Positions 42,463 to 52,307 are shown, numbered from the stretch's first letter. The stretch is 59,320 nt of DNA from CAYPIE01 sp964410665 (GCA_964410665.1 CAYPIE010000029.1:1-59320), one strand, 5' to 3'. Program-made: numbers and translations. The notes: a model not told the origin generated them from the letters alone.

Positions 42463-44127
42463 ATGAACACACTGCGAAGGGTTCTCAATACGACAAGCGT
42501 GGCACTTGTGGTGCTGCTGGTCGGTATCGGTGGCATGAGCCTGGTGAATCGCGTTCCTTGCTGGAGCTTGTTGATTGGTGTTGCCATCGGGATGAGCGCG
42601 ATCCTGTTGAGCCAATGGCACGCCCATAGCCGCAGTCGTTACCAGCCTGACGAGCACGTCAACCGACTGGCCTTGGCGGTCGAAGTGCACAATGCCACGG
42701 TTCGAAACATCGAGAGTGCCGAGGGGGCGTGCGGCTTCTTTCGCCCGTTCTGGCTCGAGTTACTCGGCTACCGGGACGATGAGGTACCCAAAGAGCAGGC
42801 GTTTTTCCCCTGGCTACTCGAGCAAGTCGACCCGGACTACCGCCAGCCACTGGAGGCCCACTACGGCTCCTTCCTCGCGGGCAAGTCGGCCGACTACTAC
42901 CTGGAGTTGAAGGCGAAGCATCGGCAGGGGAAGTGGATCTATCTGCGTTGCCGTGGACAACTGGTGCCAAGCTTCCAGCCCGGGCAGGTGTCGCGCGTGA
43001 TCGGGGTGATGCTGGACATCACTGCGGAGAAGCAGACTCAGGACCGTTACCAGATGTCCCGGCGTTTGCTCCGCGAACAGGGCAAGAGGCTGGCCGGGAT
43101 CATCGAGATCGCCGACGAGGCGATCATCAGTATCAGCGCACAAGGAGTAATTCAGGCATTTAACCCCGCGGCCGAACGCATCTTCGGCTACACCGCACAA
43201 GAGGTGTACGGCCAGAACGTCTCCATGCTCATGCCAGCCCCATACCGCCAGCGGCATGACGGCTATATCCAGTGCTATCTCGATACCGGGGTGAAGAAGA
43301 TCATTGGCATCGGCCGCGAGGTGCTCGGCCGCCGCAAGGACGGCTCGACCTGCCCGCTGGAGCTTAGCGTCACTGAGGTAGAGACCCAGTCCGGGGTGCA
43401 GTTCATTGGCATCTTGCGCGACATCAGCTTGCGGCGTAACGTGGAGCGTCATGTCCTGGAGGTGGTGACGCAAGAGCAACGCAAAACCGGTCAGGAGTTG
43501 CATGATAGCGTAGGCCAAGCGCTGTTGGGGACTTGCCTGCTCAGCGAGCGGCTGGCGAATTCGCTACGCGGGGAAGCTGGGCCGAACCCGCTGCTGGCCG
43601 AAAAGATCGCCATCCAGCTGCGGGAGACACTCAACCAGGTCCGGGCCTTGTCACGTGGCCTGATCCCGGTAGAGGTCGACGCCAATGGCTTCATGGTCGC
43701 GGTACAGTCGCTGGCCGACCACGTCAGCAGCCTGGGGCTGGTCGAGTGCTGCTTCGATTGCCCCGAGCCGATCTCGATGACGAACAACACCGCGGCCACC
43801 CACCTGTACCGCATCGCCCAGGAGGCGGTCAGTAACGCCCTCAAGCATGCCCGGGCCAAGAACATCTCCATCTCCTTTCGGGACGCCGGTGGGGTCAAGG
43901 TGTTTAGCATCCAGGACGATGGGGTGGGCTTGGCGGCGGAGGAGGCCAAGCCGGGCGGGATGGGCCTCCACTTGATGAAATATCGCGCCGGTCTGATCGG
44001 CGGTCAGCTGAGTGTGACCTCTTCGGAGTTGGGAGGGACCGTGGTAAGCTGTTACATCCCGGAGGAGTTTAACCATGGAGATGGAGCAACCCAGACCGCG
44101 ACCGTCTCGGGTGATGATCGTCGATGA
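42463..44127 (+). CDS. Oxygen-sensor-like histidine kinase: membrane segment, two PAS domains (second FixL heme type), HisKA_3
   Basis: 554 residues. Two N-terminal hydrophobic helices (about 10-50) are followed by a first PAS (about 65-190) and a second PAS (about 205-325). The second matches heme-PAS: MLMPAPYRQRHDGY, then KIIGIGREVLGRRKDGS. His265 aligns with the FixL heme ligand His200, and Arg285 with FixL Arg220, which gates oxygen. Next comes HisKA_3 with His347 in QELHDSVGQALLG, then the HATPase boxes NALKHA, DDGVG and GGMGL. NarX/LiaS-like class. The 3' end overlaps the response regulator gene by 53 bases. Confidence 0.88.
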   Translation: MNTLRRVLNTTSVALVVLLVGIGGMSLVNRVPCWSLLIGVAIGMSAILLSQWHAHSRSRYQPDEHVNRLALAVEVHNATVRNIESAEGACGFFRPFWLELLGYRDDEVPKEQAFFPWLLEQVDPDYRQPLEAHYGSFLAGKSADYYLELKAKHRQGKWIYLRCRGQLVPSFQPGQVSRVIGVMLDITAEKQTQDRYQMSRRLLREQGKRLAGIIEIADEAIISISAQGVIQAFNPAAERIFGYTAQEVYGQNVSMLMPAPYRQRHDGYIQCYLDTGVKKIIGIGREVLGRRKDGSTCPLELSVTEVETQSGVQFIGILRDISLRRNVERHVLEVVTQEQRKTGQELHDSVGQALLGTCLLSERLANSLRGEAGPNPLLAEKIAIQLRETLNQVRALSRGLIPVEVDANGFMVAVQSLADHVSSLGLVECCFDCPEPISMTNNTAATHLYRIAQEAVSNALKHARAKNISISFRDAGGVKVFSIQDDGVGLAAEEAKPGGMGLHLMKYRAGLIGGQLSVTSSELGGTVVSCYIPEEFNHGDGATQTATVSGDDRR

Positions 44128-44743
44128 TCACCCGATCGTGCGTGAGGGGTTATCGACCCGGCTCCAAGCCGAACCCGAGTTCGAAGTCTGCGCTGAGGCC
44201 GAGGACATCGCCTCGGCACTGAAGCTGCTCGGCGAGGTCACGCCCGAACTGGCCATTATTGACGTAGCCCTCACCGACGGCAACGGCATCGACCTGATCA
44301 AACGGCTAAAGGTGAAGCATCCCGAAGTTCAAGTGGTTGTGTGGTCGATGTACGATGAGTCGCTTTATGGCGAACGTGCACTGCGCGCGGGCGCTTTAGG
44401 CTATGTCAATAAGGCGGAGCCGACCGAACGGCTGATCGAGGCCTTACGCCATGTCCGCGATGGGAAATTGGCCTTGAGTGAGACCATGACCGAACGGTTA
44501 CTTCGCGGGGCCATCGGTGGCTTTCCCGATAGTGACTCGCCGATCCATACCCTGTCCGAACGCGAGCTGGATGTGTTTCGTCGGCTTGGTCAGGGTCGAT
44601 CGATCACGGAGATTGCCAAGGCTTTACACATCAGTCCCAAGACCGCGGAGACCTACCGAGATCGCATTCGCGCCAAGCTGCATCTCAACGGCGGGGCCGA
44701 GCTGTTACGTACCGCTCTGCTGTGGGTGCTCGAGCATGGCTGA
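44075..44743 (+). CDS. NarL/FixJ-family response regulator
   Basis: 222 residues. GGAGGAG upstream fixes the ATG inside the kinase gene. Receiver motifs: VMIVDDHPIVREGL, phospho-acceptor Asp63 in LAIIDVALTDGNG, and Lys in GYVNKAEPTERL. A LuxR-type helix-turn-helix follows (LSERELDVFRRLGQGRSITEIAKALHISPKTAETYRDRI). It is the cognate partner of the upstream kinase and would control oxygen- or redox-responsive promoters; targets are not visible here. The helix-turn-helix ends normally, so the protein is complete. Confidence 0.95.
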   Translation: MEMEQPRPRPSRVMIVDDHPIVREGLSTRLQAEPEFEVCAEAEDIASALKLLGEVTPELAIIDVALTDGNGIDLIKRLKVKHPEVQVVVWSMYDESLYGERALRAGALGYVNKAEPTERLIEALRHVRDGKLALSETMTERLLRGAIGGFPDSDSPIHTLSERELDVFRRLGQGRSITEIAKALHISPKTAETYRDRIRAKLHLNGGAELLRTALLWVLEHG

Positions 44744-44883
44744 GCCCGGGCGGATCGGCGAAGGACGGACCCGACGGTGTTGTGTGTTGCGTGTTCGTCA
44801 CAACAACTGATCGTTTGTTAGGGGGCGGGTGTGAGCCCGTCGTGGTTAGGCTGCACTGCCAGACGGCCCAGGATTGTCTGCCA

Positions 44884-44905
44884 GCCTCGGACCGCGGTCC
44901 GAGGC
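44884..44905. terminator. 22-bp perfect palindrome between convergent genes
   Basis: GCCTCGGACCG and its exact reverse complement meet with no loop between the response-regulator stop and the topA stop. It may end transcription from both sides, but has no T-tract. Confidence 0.4.
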
Positions 44906-44942
44906 CCAACCCGACACGCAGGCAGATGCTGACCGAGGTGAT

Positions 44943-47900
44943 TCACGAGCCGACGCCGGCCGCACGCAGCTGCTCTTGCAGCTCGGGCGATCCTTCCTTA
45001 GCCAGCTTCTCGAGCAGCTCTGGCGTCCCCTTGCGGCTGCCCTTACATTTGGGGTAGCGGGTGCAGCCGAGGAAAAACCGGCCGCCGGGCCCCTTGCGTA
45101 AGACCATCGTCGGCGCCTCACATTCGGGACAGGATTCGTGGACCTCGATGCGAGGTGCAGCAGGTTTTTTCTCGGTTGTCGCGGGCAACTGGTCTTTGAG
45201 TTTTTCCTTGAGCTCGGGGGTCAAGGGTTTGGAGTTACGGCACTTGGGGTAGCCACTACAGGCAAGGAATGGGCCGCGTCGGCCGTCGCGGATAACCATG
45301 GCGGAGCTGCACTTTTCGCACTTCTCCCCGGTGTCGACCTCGGCCACCGGGTTGCCCTGCTCGTCGACGTTGAGGGCACCGCGGCACTTGGGGTAGCCGC
45401 TGCAGGCCAGGAATTTGCCGCGTCGACCATCGCGCAAGAGCATCGGCAAGCCGCACTTGGGGCACTTGTGTTCGGTCGGCTGAGCGGCCAGGACCGGTTG
45501 CCCGTCCTCGCCAATATTCATGATCACCTTGCACTCGGGGTAGCCGGAGCAGCCGAGGAAGGTGCCCTTTTTGCCCTCGCGTTTAAGCATCGGCTTGCCG
45601 CAGTTGGGGCAGACGTGTTCGGTGACTTCGGGCTCCGGCTCGCCCTCGGGCCGCTGGATGTACTTGCAGTTCTTGTAGTCGGCGCAGCCGATGAACTCGT
45701 TGCCGGTCTTGCGGCTAATCCGCTTGACCAGTGGGTGTTGGCCGCAGCGGGGGCAGGTCTCGCCGGTCTCGACCCCCGACAGGTTCTCCATCTTTTCCTG
45801 GGCTTCGGCCAGGGCCATCTTGAAGGGATCCCAAAAGCCGTTGAGGACCTGCTCGTAGTGTGTCTTGCCGGTTTCGATCTGGTCAAGGTCCTCCTCCAGC
45901 TGGCTGGTAAAGTCGACGTCCATGACCCGCGGGAAGTGATTCATCAAGAGGCCAGTGACCTTCTTGCCCAGAGGGGTGGCGTGGAAGCGGCGCTGTATCT
46001 GTTCAACGTACTTGCGTAGTTGAATTACATTAATAATCGATGCGTAAGTGCTCGGCCGGCCGATGCCCGCCTTCTCCATTGCTTTGACCAGCGACGCCTC
46101 GTTGTAGCGCGGCGGCGGCTGGGTGAAGTGCTGGCTAGCGACCAGGTCGAGCTTGTCTAACGGCTGTTGCTCGGCCAACGGGGGCAGGATGACATCCTCC
46201 TGCTTACCGGCCGGTGGCATCACCTTGCGGTAGCCATCAAACTTCTCGATCTTTCCCTGGGCCTTGAAGGTCCCTTTGTCCGCCGTGACTTCGACGTTGG
46301 TCACGGCAAACACCGCCGGAGCCATCTGACTGGCCACAAAGCGGTTATAAATCAGGGTGTACAGTCGGAGTTGGTCCGCGTCCAGATACGGCTGTACACG
46401 GTCGGGGGTGTAGACTAGATCGGTGGGACGAATCGCCTCGTGGGCTTCCTGGGCAGTTTTGCCAGAAGCGTAGGTGTGTGGCTTGGCAGGCAGATAATGG
46501 CTGCCATGCTGGGTGTCGATGTGCTGACGCACCGCTTTGAGGGCATCATCCGAGACCCGCGTGCTGTCCGTTCGCATATAAGTGATCAGCGCGATCGAGC
46601 CTTCAGAGCCCAGCTCCACCCCCTCGTAGAGTTTTTGGGCGGTCTGCATGGTTTTGACGGTCGAAAAGCGCAAGCGAATGTTAGCCTGCTGTTGCAGAGT
46701 ACTGGTGATAAACGGGGGCTGGGGCCGCTCGTTGCGGTCTTTCTGCTCGATCTTGGTGATGGTGAACTGGGCGGTCTGCAAGGCGGTCAGGAACCCCTCG
46801 ACGGCCGCCTCGTTGCCGGCCTTGAAGTCCTGGCCGTCCCACTTTACCAGTTCGGCTAGAAACGCACCCGAGGGGACCTCGGGCAGCCCCAGGCTCTCCT
46901 TGTTGGTTTTGCCGGTCTCCTCGGGCTTTGCCTCCTTGTCGCCTTCTTCGGACTCGAGTTCCTCACGCTCCGGATCCGGAGTTAGTTCTTCTTTCGCGGG
47001 GGTGTCGTTGTCCTGGTCTCCCGGTTTCTTCTTGGCATAAAGCTTGGCTCGGGCGGGGTCAGGCACATAGTTGCTCACCTGGCCTTCGGGAGCGAGCAGG
47101 GCGATGACCTTCCAATACTCTTCCGTTTGAAATTGCTCAATCTCGTACTCGCGTTCGACCACGAGTCGCACCGCCACGGACTGGACCCGGCCAGCGCTGA
47201 GGCCGTGGGTCACCTTGCTTTGCAGCAGCTTGCTCAGCGGGAAGCCGACCACACGGTCCAGAATTCGCCGCGCTTCCTGAGCTTTGACACGATCCATGTG
47301 GATCTTGCTCGGCTGGGCCAAGGCTCGCTGTACGGCCGACTTGGTGATCTCGTTGAAGGTGATGCGAAAGGTCCGGGCATCATCGAGGCGCAGTTCATCG
47401 GCGATGTGCCAGGCGATCGCCTCGCCCTCCCGGTCGGGGTCGGAGGCCAGGAAGACACGGTTGGCGCGGTCGGCTTCTTTTTTCAATTCGGCCAGGATGT
47501 CCTTTGGGCTGCGGCGGTTCCCCCCCTTGCCACCGGGCCTGGCTTTCTTGTCTTTGTTCTCGGCGACCAGATAGCGGGCCTGCCAGCCGCCGGCGATGTC
47601 GACGCCGGCGATCTCTTCATTTTTGAGTTTACGCTCAGCCAGGTCGCGGACGTGGCCGTAGCTGGCCAGGACCCGGAAGCCAGGGCCCAAATATTTGTTG
47701 ATGGTCTTGGCCTTGGCGGGCGATTCCACAATGACCAGATCCTGGCTCGAGCCAGCCGCGGACCCGTTGACCGAAGCGGCTTGCGCACTGGCGGCGGACT
47801 TNNNNNNNNNNNNNNNNNNNNNNNNNNNNNNNNNNNNNNNNNNNNNNNNNNNNNNNNNNNNNNNNNNNNNNNNNNNNNNNNNNNNNNNNNNNNNNNNNNN

Positions 47901-47993
47901 NCCGCGGCCCGTTCCTTTGGCGACACTGGTTGAGTTCGGGGCCGCAGCCTTGGGGCTGGTCTCCTCCGTGGTGGGCTTTTTACGTGCAGGCAC
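44943..47993 (-). CDS. topA: DNA topoisomerase I, with internal assembly gap
   Basis: 1016 residues as read, including 34 unknown ones. TOPRIM (DLVIVESPAKAKTINKYL, DPDREGEAIAWHIADEL), the active-site tyrosine in ALITYMRTDSTRVSDDA, and GIGRPSTYASIINVI are all present. The C-terminus has five zinc-ribbon modules of four cysteines each (CPRCGQHPL, CPNCGKPML, CPKCGLPML, CEKCSSAMV, CPECEAPTM), more than the three in E. coli. The enzyme relaxes negative supercoils. The N-terminus before the catalytic core is an Ala/Ser/Lys-rich extension of unusual length, interrupted by 100 Ns, so its true sequence and length are unknown. Confidence 0.95.
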   Translation of the reverse strand: MPARKKPTTEETSPKAAAPNSTSVAKGTGRXXXXXXXXXXXXXXXXXXXXXXXXXXXXXXXXXXKSAASAQAASVNGSAAGSSQDLVIVESPAKAKTINKYLGPGFRVLASYGHVRDLAERKLKNEEIAGVDIAGGWQARYLVAENKDKKARPGGKGGNRRSPKDILAELKKEADRANRVFLASDPDREGEAIAWHIADELRLDDARTFRITFNEITKSAVQRALAQPSKIHMDRVKAQEARRILDRVVGFPLSKLLQSKVTHGLSAGRVQSVAVRLVVEREYEIEQFQTEEYWKVIALLAPEGQVSNYVPDPARAKLYAKKKPGDQDNDTPAKEELTPDPEREELESEEGDKEAKPEETGKTNKESLGLPEVPSGAFLAELVKWDGQDFKAGNEAAVEGFLTALQTAQFTITKIEQKDRNERPQPPFITSTLQQQANIRLRFSTVKTMQTAQKLYEGVELGSEGSIALITYMRTDSTRVSDDALKAVRQHIDTQHGSHYLPAKPHTYASGKTAQEAHEAIRPTDLVYTPDRVQPYLDADQLRLYTLIYNRFVASQMAPAVFAVTNVEVTADKGTFKAQGKIEKFDGYRKVMPPAGKQEDVILPPLAEQQPLDKLDLVASQHFTQPPPRYNEASLVKAMEKAGIGRPSTYASIINVIQLRKYVEQIQRRFHATPLGKKVTGLLMNHFPRVMDVDFTSQLEEDLDQIETGKTHYEQVLNGFWDPFKMALAEAQEKMENLSGVETGETCPRCGQHPLVKRISRKTGNEFIGCADYKNCKYIQRPEGEPEPEVTEHVCPNCGKPMLKREGKKGTFLGCSGYPECKVIMNIGEDGQPVLAAQPTEHKCPKCGLPMLLRDGRRGKFLACSGYPKCRGALNVDEQGNPVAEVDTGEKCEKCSSAMVIRDGRRGPFLACSGYPKCRNSKPLTPELKEKLKDQLPATTEKKPAAPRIEVHESCPECEAPTMVLRKGPGGRFFLGCTRYPKCKGSRKGTPELLEKLAKEGSPELQEQLRAAGVGS
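47802..47901. other. Assembly gap (100 N)
   Basis: 100 consecutive Ns inside the N-terminal extension of topA. Round-number length suggests a scaffold gap of unknown size; the continuous reading frame across it is fortuitous or only apparent. Confidence 0.98.
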
Positions 47994-48152
47994 GGTTACT
48001 CCCTGTTGCGCTTGTACGGCGTCCCGATTCGATTACAATCCACCTCGAGATGCGGGATTTGATCAATCACCCATAGTACATCGTCTCTAGAGCTGTCAAG
48101 TCCCCGGTTGCTCGCATGGACCCTGCCGACGTCCCGCAGTTGAGGATCAACC

Positions 48153-50813
48153 ATGGCCTTCAATCCGTTTGAGTCCTTCCGAAAGTACAACAAGGTATTA
48201 TTTGTGGCCCTCGCCATTCTGTGTATGTTCACCTTCGTACTTTCGGCGGGAATCGGCGGTGGTGGCGACTTCTTTGACCAAGTTTCCGCTTGGATCGGCG
48301 GCTCCCCGGCGGGAGGATCTTGGGCCGCGCGCATCAATGGCAAGGAGCTCTCGACCGGGGAGCTTCAGCGTCTCAAGCTGCAACGGGTCGTAGCCAATCA
48401 GTTTATGACCTTTGCAACCGGGGATGCGCAGAGAGCCATCTTGGAGAAACTTCAAGGCCAGCTTGCCGATCTAGAGCCCGAGATTCGCGCCCGTGTCGAA
48501 CCCATGATCGTCAGTCGACGGCAGATGGAGCAGGTTAACCCACAAACAGATATAAATTCATATTTTAATGCCTATCAGCAGTATCAGCAACAACTGCAGC
48601 TGTATCAGCGTTTTCCCTCGATCTTCCAGGACCTCATCCGCGACGCCGAGCCCAACTCAACGCAGTTTCAAGTGGTTCGTGATCTCATTCAAGTCCTTAA
48701 TCGGGATCTCGAACAACTCGCCTTTGCCAGCAATCCGTCCCTGTATTTCACCAACATGCCCTTCACCGACTCGCCAACCGATGAACAGATTCTTGAATTT
48801 GCTCTTTACCTGGCCAAGGCCGAGCAAATGGGCATCGTAATGCAAGCGGAGCAAATTGGCGACCAAGTAAGCCGCGAGACTTTCGGTGTGCTGACTGGGG
48901 CCGAATACGGCCGTATTGAGCAGATACTGATGCAACGCTATCGCGGACTGGATGCTGCTTTGCTCCGCGAGGCCCTGGGGAATGAGTTCCGCGTCCGCAT
49001 GGTTCAGACATCGCTTCTCGGCGAAGGGTTCACCAATCGCACACGCACGGCCACACCCGACTATGTGACGCCACGTGAGTTCTGGGAATATTACCGCGAG
49101 AATTGTACGCCGTACGATTTTGGTCTGTTGCAGATTGATACGGCCGATTACGTCGACAAAGTCAGCGAGCAGCCTACGGATGAGCAACTCAAAGCACTAT
49201 GGAATAAGCACAAACGCGAGGAGCCCCAGACTGGCTCGGCAGACCCAGGCTTCAAACAACCCCGTCAGATCAAAGTGCAGTGGCTTGGAGCCGTATTACG
49301 TCCAGATCTGTATAAGCAAGCGGTGCCGCTGGTCCTGGAAACTTTTGCCACCCTGGGCGGTGTGCCTTTGTCGACGGGGGGCGGCTTCGTTGCGCCTGCG
49401 GTTCACCTGGTGGCCCCGATGCAGTTCGCCGATGCCCTCATCGGGCAACGCGTGCAAGCCGAGTATGATCGCTATCTGGTGCAACAAGCGCGTTTTCCAT
49501 GGAGCGATGCACTGACGCCGATCGTCCACGATTCGAGTGTGTATGATCCGCGCACCGTGGCCGCGCTGTTTGCAAGTTTCGCGGGCGCAGTGAGTTCGGA
49601 GGCCCCATTGGCCTCCGTGGCGGCCAACGCCTGGACCTATGCGGTGCAGGCGGAGCTCACCGACCGCGTCCGATTGGGCATCCCAGGACTGCTGGCGGGG
49701 TTCAACCCGGCCGGCCCATGGATCGCCGCGATACCGACGGTGGTCGCGCTGCCCGAGCCGCTGCCGCGCGCGGCTTTTCGGCCCCAAGTGGTTGCTGAGC
49801 TAGAGTCGGAATGGATCGAAAATCTGTTCAAGGCCGACCTGGAAAGGTTTCGCCAACGTCTAAGCGAAGTTGCGACGGGCCCCAACCGCCGTCAGGAGGC
49901 CAATCAATACTTACAGGAATTCAGTGAAGCACGTGGGTTCCGCACAGGAGAGTCCGAACAGCTACGTTCGCGTTTCGATATTGCCGAGGATCCTGGTTTG
50001 GCACCGCTTGCGCAGACGGCGTCTGCAGGGGTGCATGCTGGGCTGCCGGAGCCTCCGAAGTTTGGGGATTTCTTTTTTGAACAGAACCCCGATGCGAAGC
50101 GTCATCAAGCGCTGTGGTATCCCAATGGCAATTTCCCCCCGGCCAACCTCGAACTCGGCGAGACCTATTACTTGGCTTGGGTGACCGAAGAGAAGTCCCC
50201 GCGTGTCCAGGATTTTGCTGCGATTCGTGCCGAGGTCGTGCAAGCCTGGCGACGGCAGCAGGCGCGAAAACTGGCGGAAACCGCGGCCAACGATCTGGCC
50301 AAAAAGCTCCAAGCCAAAAACATCGGCGGGAACCGGGCATCGCTCATGGATTTCGCCAAGTCTGAGAATACAAAATATCTTGAACTCAAGCAGATGAATC
50401 GCCTGATCCGCCAGGCCAGCTTGCAACCTGGTGCTCCGGCCAGCTATCGGACCCCCGAAATCCCCGCCGGAACCATCGCTTTTCCAACCGCGAATTTCCT
50501 CTATGACCCTGAAAAACCCGAGACGCAAGGGTTGTTCAGTCTCCGCGCTCAACCGGCCAACGCTACGGTCATCGTCCACGACCGGCCCAAGGACCACTAC
50601 TATGTCGCGACCATCGTCGGCGAACAGCCCCTGACCGAGTCGGACTTCTATCGCGTGTTTGCCAACTCTTCGAGCACCTCGTTTACCCAGGATTCTCTGC
50701 TTACTGACCACGCGATGCCCGCCGAACGCGAGCAGCTGACGGAACAAGTGCTCAAGACTCTTAAGATTGAACTTGAGTTTGAAGAAAATCCGCAATTTGA
50801 AGAACGGAATTGA
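48153..50813 (+). CDS. SurA/PpiD-like membrane-anchored folding factor, no recognisable rotamase domain
   Basis: 886 residues. Cytosolic N-terminus, one transmembrane helix (VLFVALAILCMFTFVLSAGI, about 15-34), then a SurA_N-like block that begins ARINGKELSTGELQRLKLQRV, as in PpiD. The rest is mostly helical with long charged stretches. The parvulin signatures (such as GGDLGW) are not seen. A periplasmic chaperone for outer-membrane or exported proteins is plausible by topology. Convergent with the membrane protein gene at 50868; divergent from topA across 159 bp. Confidence 0.8.
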   Translation: MAFNPFESFRKYNKVLFVALAILCMFTFVLSAGIGGGGDFFDQVSAWIGGSPAGGSWAARINGKELSTGELQRLKLQRVVANQFMTFATGDAQRAILEKLQGQLADLEPEIRARVEPMIVSRRQMEQVNPQTDINSYFNAYQQYQQQLQLYQRFPSIFQDLIRDAEPNSTQFQVVRDLIQVLNRDLEQLAFASNPSLYFTNMPFTDSPTDEQILEFALYLAKAEQMGIVMQAEQIGDQVSRETFGVLTGAEYGRIEQILMQRYRGLDAALLREALGNEFRVRMVQTSLLGEGFTNRTRTATPDYVTPREFWEYYRENCTPYDFGLLQIDTADYVDKVSEQPTDEQLKALWNKHKREEPQTGSADPGFKQPRQIKVQWLGAVLRPDLYKQAVPLVLETFATLGGVPLSTGGGFVAPAVHLVAPMQFADALIGQRVQAEYDRYLVQQARFPWSDALTPIVHDSSVYDPRTVAALFASFAGAVSSEAPLASVAANAWTYAVQAELTDRVRLGIPGLLAGFNPAGPWIAAIPTVVALPEPLPRAAFRPQVVAELESEWIENLFKADLERFRQRLSEVATGPNRRQEANQYLQEFSEARGFRTGESEQLRSRFDIAEDPGLAPLAQTASAGVHAGLPEPPKFGDFFFEQNPDAKRHQALWYPNGNFPPANLELGETYYLAWVTEEKSPRVQDFAAIRAEVVQAWRRQQARKLAETAANDLAKKLQAKNIGGNRASLMDFAKSENTKYLELKQMNRLIRQASLQPGAPASYRTPEIPAGTIAFPTANFLYDPEKPETQGLFSLRAQPANATVIVHDRPKDHYYVATIVGEQPLTESDFYRVFANSSSTSFTQDSLLTDHAMPAEREQLTEQVLKTLKIELEFEENPQFEERN

Positions 50814-50867
50814 CCAAGGGGGGGCAGGTGTCGGCTACGCAGCTGCGAGACGCGTGGCTTCGGGATG

Positions 50868-51506
50868 TTAGATGCCTGGATGAAAAGCCCAGACCGACCA
50901 CAGAGCCAAACCGAACGAGATGCGCAGACTCATCTGCACGGTGATCCACCACAAGTTGTAGTGAAGGCTTGAGCGCGCCTCAAGCAGGGCTTTGTACACC
51001 TCATCGGCGACCATACGCCGCGGATTGATATATCCCAAGGTCACGATTTTCACGACCGGCGCTTTCCACGAACGGAGCCAGTATTCCGCCTCATCCAAAT
51101 ATTGCTCGGAGGCGGAGCGGTCGAACCAACTCGACTGGATGATGCCATACAGATCCAGGGCGAGCATCATGCCGCCTGGAATGCCCAGAGCGAGTGGCAG
51201 CCACCAGAAGTCAAGAATGTCGTCGAGCCGCACATCCGCCTGAGGAAAGATCAGCCGTGAGGAAATCATGTACAGGACGGTCACGACGAGCATGACCAGA
51301 GTCGGCCACAGGGTGGCCCCGGTGAGAAATACCAGCCGTTGTTGCTTGATGACCTCGAGCAGTTTGGGCCAACGTTTTGGCATCGATGCGATCATTTCGC
51401 CGACCATATGATAGAGTCGGTAGCGGCGAAGCATACTGGCCAGGAACATGATCAGCAAATAGAATCCGAACACACGGATCAGATTGAGATCGTTCAGGTA
51501 GCTCAT
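50868..51506 (-). CDS. Multi-pass membrane protein of unknown family
   Basis: 212 residues from the ATG preceded by GGAG; ATGs 6 and 30 codons upstream are alternatives. Three or four transmembrane segments (FGFYLLIMFLASML, FLTGATLWPTLVMLVVTVLYMIS, WWLPLALGIPGGMMLALDLY, and a C-terminal one) frame a cytosolic loop with GEMIASMPKRWPKLLEVIKQQ. No transporter signature recognised. Its partner is unclear. Confidence 0.7.
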   Translation of the reverse strand: MSYLNDLNLIRVFGFYLLIMFLASMLRRYRLYHMVGEMIASMPKRWPKLLEVIKQQRLVFLTGATLWPTLVMLVVTVLYMISSRLIFPQADVRLDDILDFWWLPLALGIPGGMMLALDLYGIIQSSWFDRSASEQYLDEAEYWLRSWKAPVVKIVTLGYINPRRMVADEVYKALLEARSSLHYNLWWITVQMSLRISFGLALWSVWAFHPGI

Positions 51507-51969
51507 CAAGGGGCTCCGGTCCATCGTTGGCAGGGCCGTCGGCGAACGACTTCCTGTGGAGCATCGTAAGCAGGCTGGGCAAGCAAGCCAAGCCAATCTT
51601 CACTCCCTTGATTCAGCAAAACCCTTGCCAGACCAGAAGATTGTTTGGCGAACGCATGATTATGCTGGAAAGTAGAGAAACGATGCGCGAACAGAAAAAA
51701 CCCCAGCGATCCGCGCATCCGGCCAAGGGATTGGAATTGACACGGCCTGGACGTGGGTTAGGCTTGAGAGGCGAACAATTAGCGGCGGCCCACGAGCCAA
51801 CCCTTCGCCGATCATCGATGGCTCGGACTGATCGAGATGCATGCGATGAGGGCGCCAGGGTTGCTTGGCAAGTTCTCACATGGCCAGCGCCGCTCAGCTG
51901 ACCGGGATGGATTCCCCCGTTAGAGACTCGGACTTTACCTCGACCTCCGGTACAGCTATCGGTAACTCT
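51507..51969. other. Intergenic stretch without a supported gene
   Basis: 463 bases between divergent genes. Several start codons in the frame of the 51970 gene precede it (51865, 51880, 51907), so part of this may be its coding sequence. Otherwise nothing recognised. Confidence 0.4.
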
Positions 51970-52281
51970 ATGGAAGATCGTCGCAAGCGGAATATCCCGG
52001 TCGCCGTGGATCGTCGCCGCGCCAACAATGCTGCCGAGAAACGCCGCACCAGTGAACGTCGTCGATTGATCGACCCGACGACCTGTGAGCGGGATTATAG
52101 TGAAGATGAAACGGAATTCATGAAAGCGATCGAGCGGTACAAACGCGAGAACCGTCGACCGTTTCCGACCTGGAGTGAGGTGCTGGAGATCCTTTACTCG
52201 CTCGGTTATCGCAAGGTCGCTGAGCCATCCGCCTTGCCTGGCAAGGCGGCGTCGGAGACTAGCAATTCCACGCCCGATTAA
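51970..52281 (+). CDS. Conserved small basic protein upstream of lpxB
   Basis: 103 residues from the Met of MEDRRKRNIPVAVDRRRANN; the frame is open to 51865 with Met at 51907 and others. The chain is highly basic and ends in a conserved-looking acidic/aromatic helix (CERDYSEDETEFMKAIERYKRENRRPFPTWSEVLEILYSLGY). I recognise the pattern as a planctomycete hypothetical family, without a known role. DNA- or RNA-binding is possible from charge. It is 26 bp from lpxB on the same strand. Confidence 0.68.
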   Translation: MEDRRKRNIPVAVDRRRANNAAEKRRTSERRRLIDPTTCERDYSEDETEFMKAIERYKRENRRPFPTWSEVLEILYSLGYRKVAEPSALPGKAASETSNSTPD

Positions 52282-52307
52282 TCGCCCCTACACTTTGGAC
52301 GGCAAGG

